Source: Owenia fusiformis
Taxonomy: Eukaryota; Annelida; Polychaeta; Sabellida; Oweniidae
Reading direction: 5' to 3'
DNA length: 64,000 bases
Assembly (NCBI GenBank): GCA_903813345.2
Contig: CAIIXF020000002.1
Span: 32,940,109 to 33,004,108 of the forward strand
Part shown: one piece after another, positions 13,501 through 22,713 of the stretch
How the letters are laid out: each line of letters opens with the position of its first letter
Numbering within the stretch: the stretch's first letter is position 1
The notes under the pieces: generated by a model
What the model was told of the DNA's origin: nothing
Databases searched by the model: none
The model's input: only the letters and a program-made list of their open reading frames with translations
Translations under genes and position numbers: made by a program

Positions 13501-16491
13501 CATAAACGGACGGTGAAAATGTTTCTATTATCTAATATTTGCTCTTGGGGACTTATCAGCCCCGGGGACTTAACAAGAATTTTTTGTTTGAAATAAAACA
13601 AAACGGAGACGCAAAATTTTGAAAGAAAATGTGTTTTCATCAGTATTTAGACAGTTGGTTTATTTCACCGGAGATGGAGCAGCTTTTAATTAAGTTGGAA
13701 AATAATTGATATTTCTTTTTTTGCATAATGTCATGATGCTCCGGGGTCTTCCCATGATTACACAATCCCATCCCGTGTCTAAGGTTGCCAAACTTGGAGA
13801 GAAGTGTAACTTTATTATTTTTTATCTACTGGTCATATTAATTGAATATATTTTTCTGGTTATTGCAATGAATTTTTCCACAAATATCTTTTGGGGGAAA
13901 TCAAGACCGGGGGTACATGAAATCTTTCAAGTATTCCCAAGATTAATTTTTTAAAACCTACATCACACCTGCATCATTGTCTTTGCTTCAAATCGGTTAA
14001 ATATTGACATCGTACATCTAAAGTGTACTCCGGTATATTTTGTCACTGTACCTTGTCGATCGTTAGGCGTGTATATGGAGCAGAAAGAAGGAGTTTAGTT
14101 TGGCCAACATCTCCAATTTATACTGTGTTATGATCTATAGAATTATTGAGACTCTTGTCTTAAAGTTGATATTCACTTTTCACATATTCTAAATTTAAGA
14201 TATCTGTATTTGCAGTTCGTTGGTGTAGAAGGTTTCGTGACAGCTGTGACTGATATCTTCCCCTGGTTGAAGAAAGGATATCACAGGGAGATGTTTATAG
14301 CTGTCGTGTGTGCCTTCTCCTTCTTTGTCGGCCTATCCATGGTCACCAACGTAAGTAGTTTTATCATCTATGGTCACCATTGTATGTGGCTTTGCCTAAT
14401 ATATGGTCACCAATGTAAGTAGTTTTATCATCTATGGTCACCATTGTATATGGCTTTGACTATGGACACCAACATAATAAACTAGAAATATTTACGACGA
14501 TATCATTTTTAAAGTAATTCAAAAATTTGAAATCTGTCATCGTGAAGTTGTCCTTGTAGGAACATTTCATGACCACTGATGTCATTATGTCAGTATGCTG
14601 TGACGTCAGGTGTGATATCATGCCTTGTTACATGATGTCAGTATGGATACATACATACTTGCCAATTAGCTAGATTACTATTTCTACTTCAGTACCATCT
14701 GGGGATGTTCAAAATGTTTTGATAATGTTTTTTCAGGGAGGCATGTACGTGTTCCAGATCTTTGACTACTACTCTGGCAGTAGAATCATTCTCCTTGTTG
14801 CTCTGTTTGAGGTCATAGCTGTTGCTTATATCTATGGTATGTACATGTATATAAAATATGTGTAGAATTCATTTAGATGTGATAAGATTTCCACATCTTA
14901 TAATTAATCATGGTTATCCAAGTTCATGTAAAATTGTTGCTATTAAATAAGAACCTATAATTACACATTTAACCTCCCCAATGATGCATTCAGCCACAGC
15001 AAATGCATTCTATTTTAGGAAAATGGGGTCGGTAGTAATTCAATACTAAGTGTAGTTCATCTATCAGTGATTTAGTGATTTCAAATGATATATATTTTAT
15101 TTAAAGGAGGCAACCGTTTCTATGACAACATTGAGATGATGTACGGATTCAAGATCAACCCTTACATGAAAATTTGTTGGTACTTTGTCACACCTATCTT
15201 CACTATTGTAAGTACTCTATATGGTTTTTCAATGTGATATCTATTACCTTGAATTTCAACATATCCTCTGATTGTTATTGCTGATTTAATGGCTTGGTAC
15301 TATGATCTCAATGATCAAAAATGCAGCTTTTGTGGCCTAATATGTGAATTTAGATATGTATGTAATGTTGGCTACTAGGGCTTTATTGTGTTTTTGTAAG
15401 ATTCTCCGACTTCATATTCTGATGGGATAAACCTCTTACAAAAATGGCTCTACCTTTAAGAATTTTTACAGAAAATATGTAATAAAATTTGTGCATTTTT
15501 CCAAAATATATTTCCAAATTATGGACATCAAACATTGTATATTAAGACTAGAAATATTCAAGAGGTTAGAGAGTAGACAATGCTCAGCGAAGGGTAAACC
15601 AATATGACAATGAAATTCATATTTTCAGGGAATGTTTGTTATGAATGCCGTGAGTTACTCAGAGCTGACTTATAACCGTACCTATGAGTATCCTCAATGG
15701 GCTATAAACTTTGGGTGGACTCTCGCTTGCACCAGTGTTGTTATGATCCCGATAATCTCCATACTGAAGATAGCCCAGACCAAGGGAACAATCAAAGAGG
15801 TGAGAGTTTGAACTTTTTTTCTTTTTTTTAATTGCTATTTTTTGTCTTGTGATAATGGGCATGTCTGGCTCTGTCTGAGTGGGCATTTAGGGGGTCGGGG
15901 GGGCATCACATGAATCATCAAAATTCTTGGGACACTGCTTACCTGTTGAACTTTATATTACAGATGAGATCAAGCAAACTAGTGCCAAGATCTGATTAGG
16001 TTTCGGATATTCTGGGTAGATAAAAATGATTGAAATGCGATGTTTGTCGCTGTGTGTCTTGTGTTATAGTTTCTTAGGGTCTAATTCTAATTCAGATGAC
16101 CTTCATATTGATTCTTTGATTCAGCAAATTGACTAATTGTGGAAATTAATAAGTTGTTAAATCTTTTGAATGAATAAAATGAACTTTGGCAATTCATGAT
16201 TATTAATGAATGTTTGTAATGGAAATAAAAAGTGAATTTATAATATTTCTAATGTTTCAGCGCTTGCAGTATTTGATCAAACCTCAGTTGCATCCCCACC
16301 AGTTGAGGCCTAATGATGACCCCAGTGACCTCCTGAGTGATTATGATGCTGACCTTGAAGAAGTCAAGGTGCCCCTAAATGGAGAGGTCAAGATGCCCTT
16401 GGATGACACAACAGAGGTAGCAGTTGCCACAATTACACAGAACGGCGCTTGCTGTATAGCTGAACCCAATAAGACTGAATCTCAGATTTGA
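1423..16491 (+). CDS. Gene A: SLC6 Na+/Cl- dependent transporter (GABA/taurine/creatine-like), 5' partial, 10 exons
   Basis: Spliced CDS: 1423-1555, 2689-2823, 7293-7396, 7911-8035, 8677-8789, 14216-14350, 14737-14836, 15107-15207, 15629-15799, 16261-16491. All introns are GT-AG and phases agree, giving 448 residues to a TGA. The protein covers SLC6 TM4-TM12 and the C-tail; TM1-TM3 and most of extracellular loop 2 must lie upstream of position 1. Family motifs seen: [12 protein letters not shown] (TM6, chloride-site Gln and Ser), ANSGTS (TM7, chloride-site Asn and Ser), [12 protein letters not shown] (TM8, sodium site; identical to my memory of vertebrate creatine transporter here), [14 protein letters not shown] (TM10 with gate Asp). 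SLC6 proteins are plasma-membrane symporters that import small osmolytes or transmitters using Na+ and Cl-. The tail ends ESQI, a class I PDZ-ligand pattern. Gene B, 12.7 kb downstream in the same orientation, is its paralog. The substrate is not determined; the family call is secure. Confidence 0.93.
2689..2823 (+). CDS. Gene A exon a2 (TM5)
   Basis: The acceptor is ttttgcag and the donor gtaagaa. The 135 bp encode [20 protein letters not shown] followed by the loop to LLNME. It is the counterpart of gene B coding exon 5, whose start is trapped in an 18-copy array; here the junction is single-copy, so it is the natural reference for the unexpanded state. Confidence 0.92.
2824..7292 (+). other. 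Gene A intron between exons a2 and a3
   Basis: 4.5 kb of AT-rich sequence. I see no exon-like family match on either strand, and the open frames here are short and low-complexity. No strong repeat array was recognised. Confidence 0.7.
7293..7396 (+). CDS. Gene A exon a3 (TM6)
   Basis: 104 bp encoding [18 protein letters not shown] to HHNSW plus a split Arg codon. The Gln and Ser of QIFFS match the chloride-binding pair of TM6 in Cl- dependent SLC6 members. Acceptor tttag, donor gtaatt. Same size and phase as gene B coding exon 6. Confidence 0.93.
7911..8035 (+). CDS. Gene A exon a4 (TM7)
   Basis: 125 bp encoding [17 protein letters not shown] and [19 protein letters not shown], ending in a split Gly codon. 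Asn and Ser of ANSGTS are the TM7 Na1/chloride-site residues. Acceptor tgctttttag, donor gtaag. Gene B coding exon 7 matches in length and phase. Confidence 0.93.
8164..8196. repeat. Short GC-rich inverted repeat
   Basis: gagcgggcagatat and atatctgcccgct flank a 3-nt centre. An additional gcgggcagatatagc lies upstream near 8134. This local GC-richer block continues into the small open frame at 8256. Confidence 0.7.
8256..8525 (+). CDS. Unrecognised 89-codon ORF inside gene A intron (doubtful gene)
   Basis: An open frame starts [20 protein letters not shown] and contains charged, non-repetitive sequence ([12 protein letters not shown]) unlike the surrounding AT-rich intron. Its last third runs into the perfect hairpin at 8467-8528, and it has no recognised domain or signal. 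It lies just after the GCGGGCAGATAT inverted repeat, so it may be the leading end of a mobile element rather than a host gene. Low confidence that it is expressed. Confidence 0.2.
   Translation: MEKNANNRDLFDALEKGRAVCPVNNQIFEQENPATDKDKRLDMRYFKIIPRLVATIEQCYWYGINRSSYSRFRILGLSLGQYNIIIPIS
8466..8529. repeat. Perfect 21-bp stem hairpin in gene A intron
   Basis: GGTTCAGGATATTGGGATTA at 8467 is the exact reverse complement of the sequence ending at 8528, with a 20-nt loop at 8488-8507. It sits in the intron between exons a4 and a5. It may be a tiny MITE remnant or a structured intronic RNA; nothing decides between these. Confidence 0.8.
8677..8789 (+). CDS. Gene A exon a5 (EL4 to TM8)
   Basis: 113 bp encoding [20 protein letters not shown] then [16 protein letters not shown]. 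The Asp-Ser of LDSQ contribute to the Na2 site in the family. Acceptor ttccag, donor gtgag. Matches gene B coding exon 8. Confidence 0.93.
10135..10320. mobile_element. Possible pogo-type MITE, degenerate
   Basis: Sequence rich in 'tagtgaacacct' ending acacaggttcaactgca, resembling the cagtgaaacctg-type ends seen at 28.1, 35.9 and 63 kb. The ends are diverged and the left boundary is uncertain. Confidence 0.35.
10574..10826. mobile_element. Foldback/MITE, about 250 bp
   Basis: The arm at 10574 (gagccagaggttctatactc, continuing through aaggcaaacatcattgaaac) is mirrored by the arm ending at 10826 (gtatagaacctctggctc). The arms extend inward to an almost complete palindrome containing gaattc. 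No coding capacity, consistent with a non-autonomous element. Confidence 0.75.
11211..11332. repeat. 19-20 bp tandem repeat, about 6 copies
   Basis: The unit gcagtcaatgtggtaattt is repeated with single-base variation (cagtcaat/caatcaat). It lies in the gene A intron and has no relation to an exon boundary. Confidence 0.9.
11946..12106. mobile_element. MITE with CAGGCCC...GGGCCTG ends
   Basis: The left end caggcccagagccag pairs with the right end ctggctaagggcctg. The interior has ccaagggggttcacatttg and a C-run. A second member in opposite internal orientation lies at 47737-47938. No coding capacity. Confidence 0.7.
14216..14350 (+). CDS. Gene A exon a6 (end TM8, TM9)
   Basis: 135 bp encoding [18 protein letters not shown] to [10 protein letters not shown]. 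Donor gtaagtag at 14351. A 5.4 kb intron precedes it. The exon end and donor are repeated 64 bp downstream (see the duplication entry), so a second good donor at 14415 is available; using it would shift the frame. Confidence 0.92.
14341..14465 (+). repeat. Tandem duplication of exon a6 end plus 5' splice site
   Basis: The segment around atggtcaccaacgtaagtag recurs 64 bp downstream as atggtcaccaatgtaagtag, followed by a shared tail (ttttatcatctatggtcacc). This leaves donors at 14351 and 14415, and a third decayed trace (atggacaccaacataa) near 14461. The extra 64 bp is not a multiple of three. Confidence 0.85.
14737..14836 (+). CDS. Gene A exon a7 (TM10)
   Basis: 100 bp encoding [20 protein letters not shown] to AVAYIYG, with the last Gly codon split. 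Asp of FDYY is the extracellular-gate aspartate. The usual SASG after DYY is SGSR here. The following 270 bp intron is absent from gene B. Confidence 0.9.
15107..15207 (+). CDS. Gene A exon a8 (IL5, start TM11)
   Basis: 101 bp encoding [20 protein letters not shown] then [13 protein letters not shown]. The acceptor ttaaag is weak, but the reading frame and family alignment ([10 protein letters not shown]) fix it. Donor gtaagt. In gene B this exon is fused to the previous one. Confidence 0.9.
15629..15799 (+). CDS. Gene A exon a9 (TM11-TM12)
   Basis: 171 bp encoding [20 protein letters not shown] then [20 protein letters not shown] and a cytoplasmic start to GTIKE. Acceptor attttcag, donor gtgagag. 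Six bases shorter than gene B coding exon 11. Confidence 0.92.
16261..16491 (+). CDS. Gene A terminal exon a10 (cytoplasmic C-tail)
   Basis: Acceptor taatgtttcag-type at 16260. It encodes [17 protein letters not shown], a motif also found in gene B's second terminal exon ([11 protein letters not shown]), then an acidic tail ending TESQI and TGA. The last three residues SQI fit a class I PDZ ligand. A second terminal exon like gene B's first one was not seen in gene A. Confidence 0.92.
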   Translation, partial: RLQYLIKPQLHPHQLRPNDDPSDLLSDYDADLEEVKVPLNGEVKMPLDDTTEVAVATITQNGACCIAEPNKTESQI

Positions 16492-18990
16492 CCTCAGGTT
16501 TAGGTCGAACATAGTTGATATTTTTGTAAATATTGTATAATAACATACAATGGAGGCGAAATCAGTCATTGGAGTATGAGCAAGCATTTTGCGCACATGT
16601 AGCCATCCATATAAGGGCACAACCCACGAGATCCCCAGCTAGCCAATCAGGAGCAAGATTACAGTCATGTGATGTTTAGGCACCATTTAAAGTGTTGCAT
16701 GAGAGCCCTCAACACTGGGAGGTATCATGAATTTGCCATGCAGTATTATCACAGGGGATGGGATTTTGGCATAATACTTCATCCTGGGAGTATGTATTTT
16801 TGAAATGCTTGTTCCCAGTAAGAGGAAATTCTGCCTATATTTGACCAGCTATTATTGCTTCCAGGGTGGGAAAATTGACTCACCAGGTTGCTCTTTGGAA
16901 GGGAATTTCAACAGCCCAATTTTTAGTTCGTCAAATCCCCGTCCCTTTTTTGATTTGTCAAAATCCTGTCCCTTTCCATGAGAGGGCGTCTCAAGCAAAC
17001 ATTTGGATGGTGCATTCTGGGAACAACTAGATTTAGTGTCATTTGCATATTGTAAATTCAGACCAATCATGATTCCCTAAAATGTCATGTGACTGATCAA
17101 GTATATACTGAGCTAGCTTAATGGATGGGAAACTAAATTTAATAGCTGGGAAGCTTAACCGGCAACACAGAGTAAAAAAAACACACTTAAACATGAGGTG
17201 TACATTAACTTCTAAAGTCCAAATTGTTATTTCCATTTGGGATATGTAACTATTTTTCCTGTTTTATTTTTTTTCATTTTTGACACGATTTTATATTATG
17301 AAAAAATGAACTGAGGTATATGTTATTTTGTAATGGCAACTTCCAGACTTCTTTGTCAATGTAGTTTTTTAAAATACCCCCATATATATCCCAACAAGTA
17401 ATTTGGTAATTTTGAAAATTTTTAAAGTTCAAAAAATCCTTTATCAGTAAACATTTTATTCAATGATACAATGTCTAAGAATCATAAAGATAATGATAGT
17501 AAATTTAATTTTCTATTTATTGTACATAGATTATTTATGGATAGAGTAAATGTAACAAATTTCTTGAATGAGATTGGGATTTTCGAGCATCTGTGATATA
17601 TTAAAGATGTGACCGAGTGGATTACAAATCAAAAAAAGCAATCGGGAATAAAATGTATTAGGCATGAAATGAATACTCTTAAGTTGAACAGAAAAGTCAG
17701 AAAATCAGGCGCTGAGATATTCGTCAAGCCAGAAAAAAATCATCAAGGCTGAAATATTCGTCAAGGCTGAAATGGCCTTGATGATTGTGCATTCAAGACC
17801 AAGTGTTCAAGCATTTAACAAGATTATTAAGGGAAATGCTCAAAGACGTATCAAGCTCATGTTACACCATAGCATTAGATGATATGTTAACAGAAAATGT
17901 AAAAAGTGTAAATATGATAAATGTCAGTGTAAATAGTCAGCATGATTTGTTTCAAGTGTAAAGGTAACTTCTCAATTTAGATTTATTGCCATGGTAACAA
18001 ATGTGCTACTTTTCATAACAGTTTCACTTCAATTTAGAAGGATCTTGCAGATTGTGATATCTTTTGAAAAAAGCAAATTTTGAGAATGAATATTTAATTC
18101 ACATGTTTTGAGAAGTTCCCTTAACATGTTTTATAAATTGTATGTGATCATGGGGACTCATTCAAAGCCCATGATGTGATCTACAATTGTTTTCAGTTTT
18201 GTACGATGGGTCTTCTTGTATATTTACTTTGAAAACAGCATACAGCAGATTTGTAGTGGTTTTAAACCAGTCTCATGCACATCTCCAGAACAGCTCATAT
18301 TGAGCCTAAGCTTTATTTGTATGATAGTGCGTCTAGTTCCTTATTGAAATGTTTAGTGGAATTTTGCATGAGACTGTAAACATATTTAAAACTTCATAGA
18401 AATCCACGCATAGATCTCAATGTTGACTATAAAGCAACATGTTGTGCGATCATCTTGTATTTTGGTCGAAATTTATGGAGATTTTGATCTTAAAATGTAA
18501 TTATTATTATAAAGCTAAATCATGTAAGTACTAAGTAAGATATGAGAATCATGAAGAAATGAAATATGTTTTGTAAATTGTTAGAGATTAAACTAATACA
18601 ATAATGTAATAGTGAAAACTGAATTTCCTAGGAAGTTTTAGTCATTTTTACTGCATAAACTGTAATCTGGTGGATAATGTCAATGAAGCAAAATTCCATT
18701 TAATTCCCACCAAATGATCTAAATCACATCTATAAAGGTACATATATAACCTTGTATCAGTCTTGAACAAGTCCAATCATGATTTCAGATTTCAAAGTTG
18801 TATTTTCTTAACATATAAATATGAATTTACAAAGCATACTTAATTAATTAAGAAATATAGTTAAGAAAGGGTCCATTTATAGTGTACAGTTACATGAACT
18901 GACACACGACTGGAAACACTCAGATTTGTTATTGAAGTGCACACTGCACAAATTCTGGTTATTCTATATGTAAATTCACTATGATTAATT

Positions 18991-19090
18991 GATATGTGAA
19001 AATACCATATGATATGTGAAAATACCATATGATATGTGAAAATACCATATGATATGTGAAAGTACCATATGATATGTGAAAATACCATAC
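18991..19090. repeat. 20 bp tandem repeat, 5 copies
   Basis: gatatgtgaaaataccatat is repeated five times with almost no divergence, suggesting recent expansion. Confidence 0.92.
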
Positions 19091-19810
19091 AGGAAACAAA
19101 AATCCACCTTTGATAAATTCCTGCCTTGTAGGAAGGTACATATAGCTTTGTTTTATTTCGTCTAGGTTAAGATATCAGCTTTAAAAAAGTGTCAGCCTTT
19201 TATAGTAATGCTATTTGTAGTTATATTGATCGCTTGTTTCCACCATTGATTACAAGTAATTTGAACGCATTAAATTTTGTTGCTATGTCATAGAATGTGG
19301 TTTTACTGAAATACATTAATAAGTTGTTTTCGTAAAATATGGGTTTGTTTTTATAGATGAATGTGGACATTTTATGATACTCCTCTCCCTTTAACAACAC
19401 ATCATGTTTTAAAATGACACAGAAGTCTTGCATCAAACCTGCCCTTTCCAATGAAATATCTTTGTGTGTATATGGGCTTGGGGAAGCACGTGGTACGTAT
19501 GATATGGGGCATCCAAGGGCTTGATGCAAGACTCTCAATGTGCTCTTCAAATCGGGTATTTTATATCAATGTGCAGGGTTTATCACTATAGAGTTTAGTG
19601 TAAACTTCCTCCTGAGCCCCCTAATGTTCTTCCGTCAATTGTTGTTGAAAGCCTCTTTACAAGGCTAGTCCTCACTCTGTTACTAATAAGATAATGTTTT
19701 CTCGCCCATATTTTTTATATCACTTTGAGAAAGTACTATGTTGCCGTTGTCTTGTCCTCGGAGAGGTATCTGGGCAGGCAGATGGTCGGGGGCCATGCAT
19801 ATAAATAAGG

Positions 19811-20308
19811 GTTATGTACTGGGAGGTTTGGGTTCATCCCTCGTGAGATATGCACATCTACCTTCAGTCCTTACGGTCCCTCAGGTAGATATGCATATCT
19901 CCCTCTGAATAAACCCTATATCCAAACCAACCGTACATAATAACTGCTTTATCCTATACCAAGTAGAGTTTTAAGGGTCATATGGCCATTTCAATAGTAC
20001 AAGGTCTACAAATGAACAAATCATTCATATGCAAAGTCATTTTATTGCATTTCCATTTTTAAATTTTAAATACATTGATAACTTTTTGAAATACAAAAGT
20101 GTTGTTTAACAATGTAAAACTGTCTCTACAACAATATAACACTAGATTAAGGTCTCACTCCACAGTTGAAGTGAAATTACCGGAAGCAGAAAGATATGCA
20201 CCGAAGCGGGAGATATGGAGGTTCTGGATATGGAAACCTCAAAATCAGGATACGGGATATATCTAAACAGCTTATCTCCTTAAACTCTACTTGGCATAGG
20301 ATAAATCT
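19811..20308. mobile_element. Composite foldback element
   Basis: Two nested inverted-repeat pairs are visible. Arms near 19811-19835 and 19909-19941 share ttatgtac...ggtttgg, and arms 19947-19975 and 20279-20307 share tttatcctatnccaagtaga. A third local inverted repeat has agatatgcacatctacct against aggtagatatgcatatct. No coding content. Confidence 0.5.
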
Positions 20309-20573
20309 TGTTCCAAGAAAACCACTTATCGTTATTAACGAAATGGGCATGTTTCGTTTACATTGTGGCCATTTTCCTCTTTAACGTGCGATATTTTTGT
20401 GTCTATTTTTATATATTATTACACATATGCCATCTATAAATTGATAAAATGATAAATACAGCAATGCTTCTAGAATAATTCCATTCGTTGTTTGATGTAC
20501 ATGTATTTGTATAATATAGATGGCATTAACTATTGTAAATTCAATATTGCTTCAGTTAAATCTGCATGATGGA

Positions 20574-21301
20574 AAGAGGAGGGAAAACCCCAGAGCTTAG
20601 GAGATGACAGACATAAGTCTCTTGCTTACCAACTTCGTTTGTTCGAATTTTCACCAGTTAGTTCACAAATACAGCACGTTGTTGTGATGTTTAAATAGAT
20701 GTTGTTAGCATATTCCTTTCACATTTCTTTCTTGATGTGAAATTTTTTTTTATTTATTTTTTTTTTATTTTTATTTTTATTTCAGTTTATCAAGTACAGT
20801 TATACAATATTTTTACATACATATAGTACACAATAATTTCACATGACTTTTCTTATATATAGCTCTTGTTCTAATAAGTATTCTAAATTTGGATGTTGAC
20901 CATATTTATACTTGCTAATACAGTTTTTTGTTATTAATACAATATTATTTACATAATTCTCAATATATTTTTTCTTATTTGTATATTTAAGCAAAATTTC
21001 CATTTCTGTTAATTTTATAGAGCATCCAAATTTTGCATTTATTTTGTTCATTATTTCTTTCCATATATGTTTTACCTTTTTACAAGAGATGAAGAAATGA
21101 TGTGAAATAACAAGCTATGATATTGATCAAAACCCCCAATATTAGCATAATATTATTCGAATCATTTATAAAAAAATTTGAAACCAACATTGAATGATGT
21201 TATTTATTTGTCGATTTGACCAATCAGTGATAATATCATCTCAATGCACATTTACATCATAGACATATGTCATCTCTGAACCCTGGGGTTTTCCCCCTCT
21301 T
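20574..21301. mobile_element. Foldback/MITE interrupted by a LINE
   Basis: The left arm (gaggagggaaaaccccagag, then agatgacagacataag) is the inverse of the right arm (catagacatatgtcatct...ccctggggttttcccc). The LINE fragment at 20744-21098 splits it, so this element is older than the LINE insertion. Confidence 0.6.
20744..21098 (-). mobile_element. 5'-truncated non-LTR retrotransposon (LINE) 3' end
   Basis: On the minus strand an open frame reads HHFFISCKKVKHIWKEIMNK then KFGCSIKLTEMEILL, the C-terminal region after the reverse transcriptase seen in CR1/L2-type LINEs (H-F-F-x-C-x-K-V-x-x-x-W pattern). Downstream in its own sense is an A-rich tail (plus-strand T/A run 20742-20782). An 11 bp direct repeat, tgatgtgaaat, flanks it at about 20733-20743 and 21098-21108, the hallmark of target-primed reverse transcription. 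Only about 350 bp survive, so it is a dead fragment. The first His codons overlap the target duplication. Confidence 0.75.
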
Positions 21302-21490
21302 ATGATGTATTTTCATGATATCAAAAAATATCATCAATTTATGATGCAGGTAACATTTTTCATAACTTTATGTAAATAATTAAGCTTTATGGTATTAAAG
21401 TACATTTTTCAAAATCAAAATATTTTGTTAAAATAATGTTGAAATATGAAATTTATCTCCATGTATTTGTTCAGTTTATTTTGAAAGTGC

Positions 21491-22713
21491 TTAAAGGAGT
21501 GGTATCGATATGGAGAACTGAATTCAACAATGTTTTTCTCTTAAACCAATCATTGAAAACATTCTGTAAAAAACACGGTATTTTATGTAATGTTGACTGA
21601 TTGACAACAATTTAATGCGAAAATTATTTTAAAATATTTTATATAACTGTTTTTGTTAACATTTTTTGTTTTTTTAGTGCAATTGTTTTTGCTCCTTTCT
21701 ACCTATTCTTGAGAATGAAATAAAATGTCTTTCCGATCCTTGTTGGAACAAAATAGCAAAAACAACATGTTTTTAGACCTCTCAATATTATAGTTATACA
21801 AAGGAATTTTTGGTTGATTTTAAAAAAGTATTCAAAAAATTAAAACAAAATCCTCCCAAAATAGATAAAAATCAAGATAAACATTTTATTTCATTAACAA
21901 GTTACTTTTTAGAAATCAACCAAAATTTCCTTTGTACAATTTCAATATTGAGAGAACTAACATGTTGTGTTTATGTTGTTTTGTTCCAATGAGGTTTCGG
22001 AAAGATGTTTCATTTCACTCTGGAAACGGGATACCAAGAACAAAACAAGTGTTTGATGTATTTTCTTAAACAATATAGATGAAAGTATATACTGTAAAAC
22101 GGGTAAATTTGACACCGGGAAATTTTAGCGATTTTTCAATTTTAGGGGGTTTTAGCGCGGGAAATTTAAGCGAAATGAAGATTAATCTTTAAAAAATCAA
22201 ATTAGCGAAATGCATTAGAAATTTCATCATTTATGGCAGAAGAATGAATAACGGACATGACAGAGGAATTATCAAAATGTAAGACTTCTAACGCACATGG
22301 TATTGGTCCAAACTGGATGGATGGCTATTTATCCTTCAGACATTGAAAGAAACATACGATTTAAAAATATTTACCTTTTTCAAATTACAAACTGGAAGTC
22401 GAGCACTGAACGAAAAGCTCCTTAAACACGTAGTTTCCCGGGAATTTGCAAATTTTAGCGCCCGGTTTATTTTAACCCCGGTTTATTTTAGCGAATTGAA
22501 TTTTTAGCGAAACTATAGCGATCGCTAACAATCGCTAACAATTACCCCTCGCTAACAATACCCGTTTTACAGTATATATTTTTCAAATCATATTGTTACC
22601 ATTCAAAAGATGACCATTAAATTGATGATGTGTAAAATTTTTAGATTTTTTTATGACTGGTTTAAGAGAAACATGTGTTCAAAAAGTTCTCCATATCGAT
22701 ACCACTCCTTTAA
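21491..22713. mobile_element. TTAA-ended MITE (piggyBac-like ends), 1.2 kb, with nested element
   Basis: Left end TTAAAGGAGTGGTATCGATA continuing tggagaac; right end gttctccatatcgatacc then ACTCCTTTAA. TTAA at both ends is the target duplication of piggyBac-type transposons. The interior has further complementary stretches and no transposase. A second MITE (22088-22576) is inserted inside. Confidence 0.75.
22088..22576. mobile_element. Nested MITE with TACTGTAAAACGGG ends (TA target)
   Basis: Begins tatactgtaaaacgggtaa and ends tacccgttttacagtata, flanked by TA, as for Tc1/mariner/pogo-type elements. The interior repeats 'tttagcg' motifs (gaaattttagcgatttttc, gaattttagcgaa). It lies within the TTAA element, so it is the younger insertion. 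Confidence 0.8.

Larger units (their letters stand above)
8790..14215 (+). other. Gene A long intron (a5-a6) with several repeat insertions
   Basis: 5.4 kb. It contains a possible pogo-type MITE (about 10135-10320), a foldback (10574-10826), a 19-20 bp tandem repeat (11211-11332), an unpaired acagggtg end (about 11449) and two 'GCC(A/G)TAGCCAGG'-like pieces (11946-12106 and about 12668). No exon was recognised in the remainder. Confidence 0.6.
16492..20730. other. 3' flank of gene A and intergenic DNA
   Basis: Unique AT-rich DNA that probably includes the gene A 3' UTR; its poly(A) site cannot be placed (an AATAAA occurs near 17648). It holds the 20 bp tandem repeat at 18991-19090 and a composite foldback at 19811-20308. 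No further exon recognised. Confidence 0.5.

Noticed and set aside
13378-13954. Two short plus-strand frames (72 and 82 codons) in the large gene A intron
   Set aside because: Low-complexity hydrophobic translations with no SLC6 or other family match and no flanking splice context.
19221-19550. 109-codon minus-strand open frame
   Set aside because: No family resemblance or exon context; it overlaps a small inverted repeat (cttgcatcaa and ttgatgcaag), so it is likely a chance frame in a repeat remnant.
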